63,591 nucleotides of DNA. Origin: Sulfitobacter mediterraneus. Its GTDB lineage: Bacteria > Pseudomonadota > Alphaproteobacteria > Rhodobacterales > Rhodobacteraceae. The translations under genes were made by a program, and so were the position numbers. Within the stretch, counting starts at the first letter, position 1. Every line of letters begins with the position of its first letter. Below, one piece after another: positions 8,985 through 16,494 of the stretch. The stretch spans positions 1-63,591 of the forward strand of contig NZ_QBKU01000016.1 of the NCBI RefSeq assembly GCF_003054325.1, in the 5' to 3' direction. The notes beneath the pieces were generated by a model. The model searched no databases. It worked only from the letters and a program-made list of their open reading frames with translations, and had not been told where the DNA came from.

Positions 8985-9003
8985 GTTTCGCGGCGAAACC
9001 TAG
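8981..9003. promoter_or_regulatory. Candidate parS site 3 (at the parB stop)
   Basis: A 23-bp perfect palindrome with arms CTAGGTTTCGC and GCGAAACCTAG around a central G covers the TAG stop of parB. It is the longest of the three sites and shares the same 7-bp arms, GTTTCGC and GCGAAAC. Without a following T-run, a centromere role is more likely than termination. Confidence 0.72.
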
Positions 9004-9086
9004 CTGAAAAAGATGTAATGCCCGTCCGTGGAAAACACATAAGGCATTGAAAAGACTACGTTCTATGCATCTACGAGCGCCAAGGC

Positions 9087-9626
9087 CTATAGGCCAAGGA
9101 TCATGTCGCTGTGGCGGTCCAGATAGATATGTAACCAAGGTGTAAAGGCATCGGGGTCTTGGGCGATCTCGGATTTGAGATCCTCCAGCGTGATCCAGCG
9201 GGTGTCCATGACCTCGTCCGGGTTGGGGGCCAGCGGCATGTCATCGGGGGCATCGGCGAGGTAAACCTCAACCAGTTCATGTTCGGTCAACCCGTTGCCG
9301 ACCTCGGCGCGGTATTCGACCTGTCCGCGATGGGACAGGGAGAGGCCGGTGATCCCCAACTCTTCGGTCAGGCGGCGGGTGGCGCAATCGGCGGGGGGTT
9401 CGTCCCACGCGGGATGGGTGCAGCAGGTGTTCGCCCAGAGGCCCGGCGTGTGATATTTGGACAGCGCCCGGCGCTGGATCAGGATCTTGCCCTCGCGGAT
9501 CACAAAGACTGACACGGCGAGATGGCGCAGACCGCGCAGATGGGTCTCCAGCTTTTCAACAGGGGTCAGGGTGCCATCCACCCATGCGGGGATCATGATC
9601 TTGAGATTATCGGTGGTGTTGGTCAT
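9087..9626 (-). CDS. idi: Isopentenyl-diphosphate delta-isomerase, type 1 (Nudix)
   Basis: This 179-residue Nudix protein interconverts isopentenyl and dimethylallyl diphosphate for isoprenoid synthesis. The catalytic-cysteine segment NTCCTHP (Cys69 by alignment to the usual N-x-x-C-x-H-P), the Nudix-box residues in ATRRLTEELGI and the acidic EHELVEVYLA segment are all visible. The ATG at 9626 gives the typical length; the longer frame upstream is spurious. It lies alone between parB and the cytochrome c gene and is convergent with parB. Its presence beside hem genes and a cytochrome c2-like gene recalls photosynthesis-gene neighbourhoods, but no photosynthesis gene is present. Confidence 0.92.
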   Translation of the reverse strand: MTNTTDNLKIMIPAWVDGTLTPVEKLETHLRGLRHLAVSVFVIREGKILIQRRALSKYHTPGLWANTCCTHPAWDEPPADCATRRLTEELGITGLSLSHRGQVEYRAEVGNGLTEHELVEVYLADAPDDMPLAPNPDEVMDTRWITLEDLKSEIAQDPDAFTPWLHIYLDRHSDMILGL

Positions 9627-9817
9627 CAAAAGCCCGATCAGGAAAGGTTGCCCTGTCAAAACCAAAAGGACGGTGATGTGCAAGCGGAATTGGCCCGGAA
9701 CAGGCTGCTGCGACAAAGACGCCAATGCGCCTTTCGAATATTTCTACTGGTGGCATTTTGGGGTAGAAGCCGATATCGCCATATTAGGCAGAGTGAATAC
9801 CGAAAAGGAGTTCCGAG

Positions 9818-10273
9818 ATGAAACAATTGAAATTGGCTGTTCTGGGGCTTGCCCTTGCTGCTGGCCCTGCGTTTGCAGATGGTCACGCCACAGGTGACGC
9901 CGCGGCCGGTGAGGCCGTGTTTAAGAAGTGCAAATCCTGCCACTCCGTGGTTGATGCGGATGGCGAAGCGATTGCCAAGGGCGGGCGCAGTGGCCCGAAC
10001 CTTTATGGCATCTTTGGCCGCGTTGCGGGCAGCGATGAGGACTTTGGCAAGAAATACGGCAAGTCTCTGAAGGCGGCGGGCGAGGCCGGTCTGGCGTGGA
10101 ACGAGGCGGAATTTGTGGCCTTCACAGCCGATTCCAAGAAGTACCTGCGGGCCTATCTGGATGACAAGAAAGCCAAATCCAAGATGTCTTTCCGCCTGAA
10201 AGATGAGCAGGCGGCAAAAGACGTTTGGGCCTATCTGGTGTCTGTTGGTCCGGCTGTCGAAGCCAGCAACTGA
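9818..10273 (+). CDS. cycA: Periplasmic cytochrome c (c2-like)
   Basis: This 151-residue class I c-type cytochrome carries a signal peptide, probably cleaved after AFA (residue 20). It binds haem through CKSCH (Cys38, Cys41, His42), with Met123 in SKMSF as the likely sixth ligand. A mobile periplasmic electron carrier between the bc1 complex and oxidases, or reaction centres in phototrophs, is the family role. The ribosome site AAGGAG precedes the ATG. A strong terminator follows at 10298-10336, so it is monocistronic. The symbol cycA is used by analogy with Rhodobacter cytochrome c2. Confidence 0.88.
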   Translation: MKQLKLAVLGLALAAGPAFADGHATGDAAAGEAVFKKCKSCHSVVDADGEAIAKGGRSGPNLYGIFGRVAGSDEDFGKKYGKSLKAAGEAGLAWNEAEFVAFTADSKKYLRAYLDDKKAKSKMSFRLKDEQAAKDVWAYLVSVGPAVEASN

Positions 10274-10297
10274 TCCAAACCACAGCAAAGAATGGAG

Positions 10298-10336
10298 CGG
10301 CGGTGCAGTGCGGACTGTGCCGCCGTTTCTTGTTTT
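10298..10336 (+). terminator. Rho-independent terminator of the cytochrome c gene
   Basis: Arms 10298-10309 and 10314-10325 form a 12-bp stem with two G-U pairs around a GCGG tetraloop, followed by TTTCTTGTTTT. It starts 24 bp after the cytochrome stop codon. Confidence 0.85.
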
Positions 10337-10345
10337 GGACTGACA

Positions 10346-10374
10346 TTTCAAGCTCAAATATTTTGAACTTGAAA
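10346..10374. promoter_or_regulatory. Operator-like 29-bp palindrome and promoter upstream of livK
   Basis: The arms TTTCAAG (10346-10352) and CTTGAAA (10368-10374) belong to a nearly perfect 29-bp inverted repeat centred on 10360. A candidate -35 (TTGAAC, 10363-10368) lies in its right half, with a -10-like TCTAAA/CTAAAG around 10385-10391. Binding of a dimeric regulator here would block the liv operon promoter; the MarR protein at the operon's far end is the obvious candidate. A single ATTTCAAG half-site also occurs upstream of marR near 16410. Confidence 0.55.
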
Positions 10375-10492
10375 TAAATTCCGCTCTAAAGTAGCGTCAC
10401 GTCCACAAAGCCATGGAAAATGGTTCGCGATTGGCACATCGTGCCGAAAGGGCCTGCGCAATGACGGGCCAAAGTTACCAGGGAGACGAAAA

Positions 10493-11665
10493 ATGCAAAC
10501 AACAAAGATGGCCAAGATGGGCCTCAAGACATTGGGCGCGGCCACTGCTGTTGCTTTGGCGATGGCGGGTGCCGCCGTGGCGGATGGTCATGCCAAGGTG
10601 AAGGTCGGTGTGATCACCACACTGACCGGCGGCGGCGCAGGTCTGGGTGTGGATATCCGTGACGGGTTCCTGCTGGCGGTGAAGCAATCGGGCAATGACG
10701 GCATCGAAGTGGTGGTCGAGGATGATCAGCGCAAGCCGGATGTGGCCGTGCAACTGGCCGACAAGATGATCCAGTCCGAAAAGGTGGATATCCTGACCGG
10801 CATCGTGTGGTCTAACCTCGCGCTGGCCGTGGTGCCAAGCGCAACGGCGCAGGGCAAGTTCTATCTGTCGCCAAACGCGGGCCCGTTCCAATTGGCCGGC
10901 AAGGGCTGCCACGAGAATTATTTCAACGTGGCATGGCAGAATGACAACCTGCACGAAGCGGCGGGCGCACATGCGTCTTCGGTCGGGCACAAAAACAGCT
11001 TTATCCTCGCGCCGAATTATCCGGCGGGCAAGGATGCGCTGAAGGGGTACAAACGGATGTATTCCGGCGATCTGGCAGGTGAGCTTTATACCAAGCTGGG
11101 CCAGACCGATTATGCCGCCGAGATCGCGCAGATCCGCGCATCCGATGCGGACAGCGTGTTTTTCTTCCTGCCCGGCGGCATGGGGATTTCCTTCCTCAAG
11201 CAATATGCAGACAGCGGCATTGACCTGCCGGTTGTCGGCCCGGCGTTCAGCTTTGATCAGGGGATCTTGCAGGCGGTTGGCGATGCGGCGCTGGGTGTGC
11301 AGAACACATCGCAGTGGAACAAGGACATCGACAATGCGGCGAACAAAGCCTTTGTCGAGACCTTTCAGGCGGAATACGGCCGTTTGCCCTCGCTTTATGC
11401 TTCGCAAGGGTTTGACACGGCCAACCTGATCATCAGCGCGATGGGCAAGGCCGATGTGAAAGACCAGGATGCGTTCCGCGCAGCACTCAAAGAGGCAGAT
11501 TTTGCTTCGGTGCGGGGTGACTTCAAGTTCGGCAACAACAACCATCCTATTCAGGACATCTATGTGCGCGAAGTGATCAAAGAGGGTGACGTTTACACCA
11601 ACAAGATCATCAGCACCGGCCTGACGGACCATCAGGATGTCTATGCCGCCGAGTGCAAACTCTGA
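10493..11665 (+). CDS. livK: Branched-chain amino-acid-type ABC transporter substrate-binding protein (first Liv system)
   Basis: This 390-residue periplasmic binding protein of the Leu/Ile/Val (peripla_BP_6) family has a signal peptide (hydrophobic TLGAATAVALAMAGAAVADG) and the mature start VKVGVITTLTGGGAGLG. A GGGAGA ribosome site lies upstream of the ATG. It delivers substrate to the LivH/LivM permease encoded next. The same family also binds aromatic acids, amides and urea, and the thioesterase and RidA genes at the operon end hint that an aromatic or amide substrate is possible. A hairpin between this gene and livH (11677-11708) probably stabilises its message. Confidence 0.9.
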   Translation: MQTTKMAKMGLKTLGAATAVALAMAGAAVADGHAKVKVGVITTLTGGGAGLGVDIRDGFLLAVKQSGNDGIEVVVEDDQRKPDVAVQLADKMIQSEKVDILTGIVWSNLALAVVPSATAQGKFYLSPNAGPFQLAGKGCHENYFNVAWQNDNLHEAAGAHASSVGHKNSFILAPNYPAGKDALKGYKRMYSGDLAGELYTKLGQTDYAAEIAQIRASDADSVFFFLPGGMGISFLKQYADSGIDLPVVGPAFSFDQGILQAVGDAALGVQNTSQWNKDIDNAANKAFVETFQAEYGRLPSLYASQGFDTANLIISAMGKADVKDQDAFRAALKEADFASVRGDFKFGNNNHPIQDIYVREVIKEGDVYTNKIISTGLTDHQDVYAAECKL

Positions 11666-11676
11666 GCAGATGACCA

Positions 11677-11708
11677 TTCACCGGCGGGGCAGGGGCCTTG
11701 CCGGTGAA
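11677..11708 (+). other. Intercistronic hairpin between livK and livH (first Liv system)
   Basis: The arms TTCACCGGC (11677-11685) and GCCGGTGAA (11700-11708) pair perfectly. The stem extends inward through two G-U pairs and three G-C pairs to an AGGG loop, about 14 bp in all. There is no T-run, so it is better read as an mRNA-stabilising or processing hairpin than as a terminator. Confidence 0.65.
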
Positions 11709-11726
11709 ACAATCAAAGGCAGGGCA

Positions 11727-12644
11727 ATGTCTTCTATCCTTATCATTGAGCAGATCCTGAACGGGCTACAGTTTGGCGTCATGCTGTTTTTGATGGCCGC
11801 CGGTCTGACCCTGATCTTTGGGGTTATGGGGCTGATCAATCTGGCGCATGGATCGCTGTATATGGTGGGCGCTTTTGCGGCGGCGGCGGTTGCGGGCTGG
11901 ACCGGATCGTTTTTGTTGGCGCTGGCGGCCAGCCTTGCCGCGGCGGCGCTGTTTGGGGCGCTGATTGAATTGACGGTGATCCGGCGGCTTTATGCGCGGG
12001 ACCATCTTGATCAGGTGCTGGCGACCTTTGCGCTGATCCTGATTTTCTCGGAGGCGACGCGGTGGGTGTTTGGATCATTCCCGCTGTTTTTGAATATCCC
12101 CGAGGCGCTGTCAGGGACGCTGACGTTGCCGGGGGGCATTGAGTATTCGCGCTATCGGTTGACGATCATCCTGATCGGGCTGGCGGTGGCGGTTGGTTTG
12201 TTCCTGCTGATCTCGAAAACCCGTGTGGGGATGCGGATCAGAGCCGGGGAAAACGACCGCGAGATGATTGGCGCCTTGGGCGTTGATATTTCCATTCTAT
12301 ATACATTGGTTTTTGCCCTTGGCGCGGCGCTGGCTGGTCTTTCGGGGGCCTTGGTTGGCGCAATTCAGTCGGTTGAGGTGGGCATGGGTGAGCCTGTGCT
12401 GATCCTTGCCTTTGTGGTGATCGTGATTGGCGGCATCGGGTCGATAAAAGGGGCGCTGGCGGGTGCGATATTGGTGGGGCTGACTGATACATTGGGCCGG
12501 ACGATGCTGCCTTGGGCGTTTGCCGCATTTATGGAGCCGTCGGCGGCCAGTTCGGTGGGATCGTCGTTGGCGTCGATGCTGATTTATATCCTGATGGCGG
12601 GGGTGCTTTTGTTCAAACCCACCGGATTGTTTGGGAGCGCGTGA
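11727..12644 (+). CDS. livH: Liv-type ABC transporter permease LivH (first system)
   Basis: The 305-residue inner-membrane permease starts MSSILIIEQILNGLQFGVMLFLMAAGLTLIFGVMG, the standard LivH N-terminus, and has about eight hydrophobic segments. The GAGENDREMIGALGVD loop is the conserved coupling region facing the ATPases. The ATG at 11727 was chosen because the 30 preceding in-frame codons overlap livK and the hairpin. The next gene begins one base after its stop, and all five liv genes lie in one unit. Confidence 0.92.
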   Translation: MSSILIIEQILNGLQFGVMLFLMAAGLTLIFGVMGLINLAHGSLYMVGAFAAAAVAGWTGSFLLALAASLAAAALFGALIELTVIRRLYARDHLDQVLATFALILIFSEATRWVFGSFPLFLNIPEALSGTLTLPGGIEYSRYRLTIILIGLAVAVGLFLLISKTRVGMRIRAGENDREMIGALGVDISILYTLVFALGAALAGLSGALVGAIQSVEVGMGEPVLILAFVVIVIGGIGSIKGALAGAILVGLTDTLGRTMLPWAFAAFMEPSAASSVGSSLASMLIYILMAGVLLFKPTGLFGSA

Positions 12645-12645
12645 C

Positions 12646-13632
12646 GTGATCCGGGAAAGATATATCAACTTTTTGATCGGAGCTTTGCTGCTGATCGTGC
12701 CTTTGGTGGCCTTGCAGATGGACGAGCCGTTTATCATCACGCTGGCAACCAAAGCGGCGATCTTGGCGCTGGCCGGTGTGGGGCTGAACCTTGCGTTGGG
12801 GCAGGGCGGTCTGGTCAGTTTTGGCCATGCGGCCTATTTCGGGATTGGCGGCTATGCGATGGGCATTCTGGCCAGCCACGCACAGGATTATGCGCCACTG
12901 ATGGAGGTGCCTTTTGTGATTGAAGGCACAAATCTGATGCCGGTGATCTGGCTGGTGGCGATTGTGGCATCGGCGCTGGCGGCGCTGTTGATCGGGGCGC
13001 TGAGCCTGCGCACCAGCGGGGTCTATTTCATCATGGTCACGCTGGCCTTTGGCCAGATGTTTTACTATTTCGCGATCAGTTGGCCGGCCTATGGCGGCGA
13101 GGACGGGCTGTCGATCTATGTGCGCAACCAGTTTCCGGGGGTGAATACCCTAGATCCGATCCAGTTTTTCGGGATCTGTTTTGTGGTGCTGATGGCGGTG
13201 CTGTTTTTGGTGAACCGGTTGAATAAATCGCCCTTTGGTCTGGCGCTGAACGGGGCGCATCAGAACGAGGAACGGGCGCTGACGGTGGGGATCAATGTGT
13301 ACCGGTTGCGGCTGGTGGCCTTTGTCATATCGGGGGCGATCACCGGCTTGGCCGGGGCGCTGTTTGCCGATCTCAACCGGTTTGTCAGCCCGACGATGTT
13401 CAGCTGGCACACCTCGGGCGAGATTATGGTGTTTATCATTCTGGGCGGTGTTGCGCGGCTGTTTGGCCCCGTGGCGGGCGCGGCGGTTTACATCCTGCTG
13501 GAACATATGCTGGGCGGGATATCCGAATATTGGCAGATTTATCTGGGGCTGATCCTGCTGTTTGTGGTGCTGTTTGCCAAAGGCGGCATCGTGGGCGGGT
13601 TGGCCCGCCGGGAGGTGCGCCATGACGGATAG
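12646..13632 (+). CDS. livM: Liv-type ABC transporter permease LivM (first system)
   Basis: The 328-residue permease has the LivM hallmark segment ALAGVGLNLALGQGGLVSFGHAAYFGIGGYAMG and a coupling loop near NGAHQNEERALTVGIN. I take GTG 12646 as start: it follows the livH stop by one base and has GGGAGCG upstream. A TTG at 12631 is the only longer alternative. Its end overlaps livG by 11 bp, which suggests translational coupling. Confidence 0.92.
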   Translation: MIRERYINFLIGALLLIVPLVALQMDEPFIITLATKAAILALAGVGLNLALGQGGLVSFGHAAYFGIGGYAMGILASHAQDYAPLMEVPFVIEGTNLMPVIWLVAIVASALAALLIGALSLRTSGVYFIMVTLAFGQMFYYFAISWPAYGGEDGLSIYVRNQFPGVNTLDPIQFFGICFVVLMAVLFLVNRLNKSPFGLALNGAHQNEERALTVGINVYRLRLVAFVISGAITGLAGALFADLNRFVSPTMFSWHTSGEIMVFIILGGVARLFGPVAGAAVYILLEHMLGGISEYWQIYLGLILLFVVLFAKGGIVGGLARREVRHDG

Positions 13633-14377
13633 CATTCTGAGGGTCGATAACATCTGCAAATCCTTTGGCGCGCTCAAGGCCAGCGACGGCATATCGCTGG
13701 ACCTGAAACCGGGCGAGATCCATGCGCTGATCGGGCCGAACGGGGCGGGCAAATCGACCCTGATCAAGCAGATTGCGGGCGGATTGAAGCCCGACAGCGG
13801 CAAGGTGTATTTTGACGGGCGCGATGTCAGTCAGCACAGCACCGCACGGCGGGCGCGGGCCGGTTTGGGGCGCACCTTCCAGATCTCGGCACTGGCGATG
13901 GATTTTACCGTGCTGGAAAATGTTGTGCTTGGCGCGGTCGGGCAAAGCGGATCGGTGTTCCAGTTTTTCCGTGATGCGATGAAAGACACGCGGCTGCTCG
14001 AACGCGCCTACAAGGCACTGGACCGGGTGGAATTGCGCGATCTGGCGCATGTGCGCACATCGGAGCTGTCGCACGGGCGGCGGCGGCAATTGGAGGTCGC
14101 GGTGGCGCTGACCCTGTCGCCAAAAGCATTTTTGATGGACGAGCCGATGGCGGGCATGGGCGCCGAAGGATCGCAGGCCCTGACCGGATTTCTGGAGGCG
14201 CTGAAAGCCGAAGCGCCAATCCTCTTGGTCGAACATGACATGGACGCGGTGTTTGCGCTGGCCGACCGGATTTCGGTGTTGGTTTATGGCAAGATCATCG
14301 CAACCGGAACGGTGGATGAGATCCGCACAAACCCCGAGGTCAAGCTGGCCTATCTGGGTGAGGAGGACGCGGCATGA
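13622..14377 (+). CDS. livG: Liv-type ABC transporter ATP-binding protein LivG (first system)
   Basis: The 251-residue ATPase has Walker A GPNGAGKST, the LivG-typical signature variant ELSHGRRRQLE in place of LSGGQ, Walker B AFLMDEPMAGMG and the H-loop VEHDMDAVF. It energises transport together with LivF on the cytoplasmic face of LivHM. It overlaps livM by 11 bp and livF by 4 bp (ATGA), so the operon is tightly coupled. Confidence 0.93.
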   Translation: MTDSILRVDNICKSFGALKASDGISLDLKPGEIHALIGPNGAGKSTLIKQIAGGLKPDSGKVYFDGRDVSQHSTARRARAGLGRTFQISALAMDFTVLENVVLGAVGQSGSVFQFFRDAMKDTRLLERAYKALDRVELRDLAHVRTSELSHGRRRQLEVAVALTLSPKAFLMDEPMAGMGAEGSQALTGFLEALKAEAPILLVEHDMDAVFALADRISVLVYGKIIATGTVDEIRTNPEVKLAYLGEEDAA

Positions 14378-15063
14378 GCCTGTTGCAGCTAGAGCAGATC
14401 ACCGCGATCTATGGCGCGTCGCAGGCCCTGTTCGGGGTCGATCTGACAATCCGCGAGGGCGAGGTTGTCGCGCTGATGGGGCGCAACGGCATGGGCAAAT
14501 CCACCACGATCAAGGTGATCAGCCGGTTGTTGAAAAACCCGCAGGGGCAGGTGTTGTTTGACTGGCAGGACATCGGCGCGTTGCCCGCCCACAAGGCGGC
14601 GCGGCTTGGCATCGGGCTGGTGCCGGAAGGGCGGCGGTGTTTCACCAATCTGACGGTGCGCGAAAACCTCTTTGCCTCGGCGCGGCCCGGTGAGTGGGAC
14701 TTTGCCCGTGTGCATGCGCTGTTTCCACGGCTTGAGGAACGCGGCGATCAATTGGCGGGCTCGCTGTCGGGCGGGGAACAACAGATGCTGGCGATTGGCC
14801 GGGCGTTGATGACCAATCCGCGATTGCTGATCCTCGATGAGGCCACCGAAGGGTTGGCACCTGTGGTCCGGCAGGAAATCTGGGCAGCGATTGCGACCCT
14901 GAAAAAGACCACATCCCTGTCGATCCTCGTGGTCGATAAAACCATCAGCGAACTGCGTCAGGTTGCGGACAGCGTGGTCATTCTGGAGCGGGGTGTGTCG
15001 GTCTGGCATGGCACGATGGATGCGTTAAGCGCTGACGTCAAAGACCGGTATCTGGGGGTCTGA
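14374..15063 (+). CDS. livF: Liv-type ABC transporter ATP-binding protein LivF (first system)
   Basis: The 229-residue ATPase has Walker A GRNGMGKST, signature LSGGEQQMLAIGRAL and Walker B LLILDEATEGLAP. It starts in an ATGA overlap with livG and is followed after 2 bp by the thioesterase gene. This copy keeps the catalytic lysine of Walker A, unlike the second LivF on this replicon (49758-50459), which has arginine there. Confidence 0.93.
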   Translation: MSLLQLEQITAIYGASQALFGVDLTIREGEVVALMGRNGMGKSTTIKVISRLLKNPQGQVLFDWQDIGALPAHKAARLGIGLVPEGRRCFTNLTVRENLFASARPGEWDFARVHALFPRLEERGDQLAGSLSGGEQQMLAIGRALMTNPRLLILDEATEGLAPVVRQEIWAAIATLKKTTSLSILVVDKTISELRQVADSVVILERGVSVWHGTMDALSADVKDRYLGV

Positions 15064-15065
15064 GC

Positions 15066-15461
15066 ATGGCATTCACCTATCGGCAAAAGATCAAGTTCCG
15101 GCATTGCGATCCGGCGGGCATTGTTTTCTATCCGCGGTTCTTCGAGATGACCAATGACACGGTCGAGGCGTTTTTTGAGCAAGAACTGGACTTTCCGTTC
15201 TCCCAAATGCATCAAGCCAGCGGTATCCCGACGGCGCAGATCGAGGCCAAGTTCAAACGGCCAAGCCGGTTGGGCGATGTTCTGGACATCACGTTGCGCT
15301 GCACACGGATCGGCCGGTCATCGCTTGATCTGAACTATCACGCGGTATGCGGCACTGAAGAGCGGTTTAGTGCCACATCGACAATCGTATTCATCGACGC
15401 CCAAGGCGCATCCACCCCATGGCCGGATCACATCCGCAGCCGTTTAGAGACCCATCTGTAA
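15066..15461 (+). CDS. Acyl-CoA thioesterase (4-hydroxybenzoyl-CoA thioesterase/YbgC family)
   Basis: This 131-residue hot-dog thioesterase carries the family's active-site segment RHCDPAGIVFYPRFFE, with Asp15 as the expected catalytic acid. Relatives hydrolyse aromatic or short acyl-CoA esters. It sits 2 bp behind livF and 11 bp before a RidA gene, all in one direction. In other Rhodobacteraceae I recall this trio beside aromatic-CoA (for example 2-aminobenzoyl-CoA) degradation genes, but none of the core enzymes of that route is visible here, so its substrate remains open. Confidence 0.85.
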   Translation: MAFTYRQKIKFRHCDPAGIVFYPRFFEMTNDTVEAFFEQELDFPFSQMHQASGIPTAQIEAKFKRPSRLGDVLDITLRCTRIGRSSLDLNYHAVCGTEERFSATSTIVFIDAQGASTPWPDHIRSRLETHL

Positions 15462-15472
15462 AGGAGACACGT

Positions 15473-15871
15473 ATGGCACATGAGATCATCCAGCCCGAAG
15501 GGTGGGCCAAGGCCAAAGGTTATGCCAATGGTGTAAAAACCGCCGACAATACGCTTTATGTGGGCGGACAGATCGGCTGGACCGCTGAACAGAAATTCGA
15601 AAGCCATGATTTCATCGGGCAGATGGAACAGGCGCTGCGCAATATCGTCGATGTGGTCGAGGCCGCAGGCGGGCAGGTGACCGATATCGTGCGGCTGACA
15701 TGGTATGTGATCGACAAGAAAGAATACGTCGCGCGGCAGGCAGAAGTGGGCGCGGTCTATCGCAAGGTTCTGGGGCGGCATTTTCCGGCGATGACCATGG
15801 TTGTCGTGGCCGGTCTGGTTGAGGACGAGGCGCTGGTCGAGATCGAGGCGACGGCGGTTCTGAACAGCTAG
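15473..15871 (+). CDS. RidA family protein
   Basis: This 132-residue YjgF/YER057c/UK114 family protein starts at the ATG at 15473 behind AAGGAG. RidA proteins deaminate reactive enamine/imine intermediates of amino-acid metabolism, and subfamilies are dedicated to aromatic or nitrogen-compound catabolism. The segment around AMTMVVVAGLVEDEALVEIEA matches the family C-terminus, but the canonical substrate-binding arginine motif is not obvious, so the deaminase activity is uncertain. It ends the liv operon and overlaps the convergent marR stop by three bases. Confidence 0.87.
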   Translation: MAHEIIQPEGWAKAKGYANGVKTADNTLYVGGQIGWTAEQKFESHDFIGQMEQALRNIVDVVEAAGGQVTDIVRLTWYVIDKKEYVARQAEVGAVYRKVLGRHFPAMTMVVVAGLVEDEALVEIEATAVLNS

Positions 15872-16338
15872 ATCGCGGCCTCCTCTGCGGCATCGGCGCG
15901 GCGCAAAAGATCGCGGATCTGATCCAGATCGGCGTCTTCCAACCCGTCAAAGAGATCGTTCACCATTGCCTCATGGCCCTTGGCTTGCACTTCGAACTGG
16001 GCGCGGCCCTCGGCGGTGAGGGTGACATTGACCACACGGCGGTCTTTTTCGGGCGAGACCCGTTCCACCAGCCCGTCTTTTTCAAGGCGGTTCACGATGG
16101 TGGAGGCATTTCCGTTGGACACAAGCAACATCTTGCTGAGAGCGGTCATCTTCATCGGGGATTGATTGCGGTAAAGTGCGGCCATCACATCGAACCGGGG
16201 CAGGGTGGTGTCATGGGTGACACGCAGATATTCGCGCAGCTGGTTTTCGGTGCCGCGGGTCAGGCGCAGCAGTCTGATCCAGGTGCGCAAACGGCGGCGG
16301 GAAAGATCGGGCCGAGAAGGATCTGATTGTGCTGTCAC
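15868..16338 (-). CDS. MarR family transcriptional regulator
   Basis: This winged-helix regulator of about 156 residues has an N-terminal helix (LRTWIRLLRLTRGTENQLREYL), a recognition region MTALSKMLLVSNGNASTIVNRLEKDGLVERV and a wing SPEKDRRVVNVTLTAEG. The start is taken as GTG 16338, with AAAGG upstream; the much longer open frame is antisense to hemF. It is convergent with the liv/thioesterase/RidA operon, and its likely target is the 29-bp palindrome at 10346-10374. MarR proteins in such settings usually respond to an aromatic or CoA-ester ligand. The ligand here is unknown. Confidence 0.88.
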   Translation of the reverse strand: MTAQSDPSRPDLSRRRLRTWIRLLRLTRGTENQLREYLRVTHDTTLPRFDVMAALYRNQSPMKMTALSKMLLVSNGNASTIVNRLEKDGLVERVSPEKDRRVVNVTLTAEGRAQFEVQAKGHEAMVNDLFDGLEDADLDQIRDLLRRADAAEEAAI

Positions 16339-16494
16339 GTGCCTGCCTTTGTGAGGATCATGCCACCATGGGCGCCATGCCGGGCAAGGGTAGGGGGGCG
16401 CCGACACCATTTCAAGCGCTCTGCGGCAATCGGCAGGTTTCAACTGCCGCTCGGGCGGTTTAATCTGCATCCGAACAGCAAAGACAGCAGGCCC

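Noticed and set aside
8981..9003. Rho-independent terminator after parB
   Set aside because: The palindrome has a one-base centre, which cannot form a hairpin loop well, and no T-run follows; its core recurs twice inside parA and parB.
10475..11677. Minus-strand open frame of 400 codons opposite livK
   Set aside because: livK has a signal peptide, a ribosome site and family motifs; the reverse frame is a shadow.
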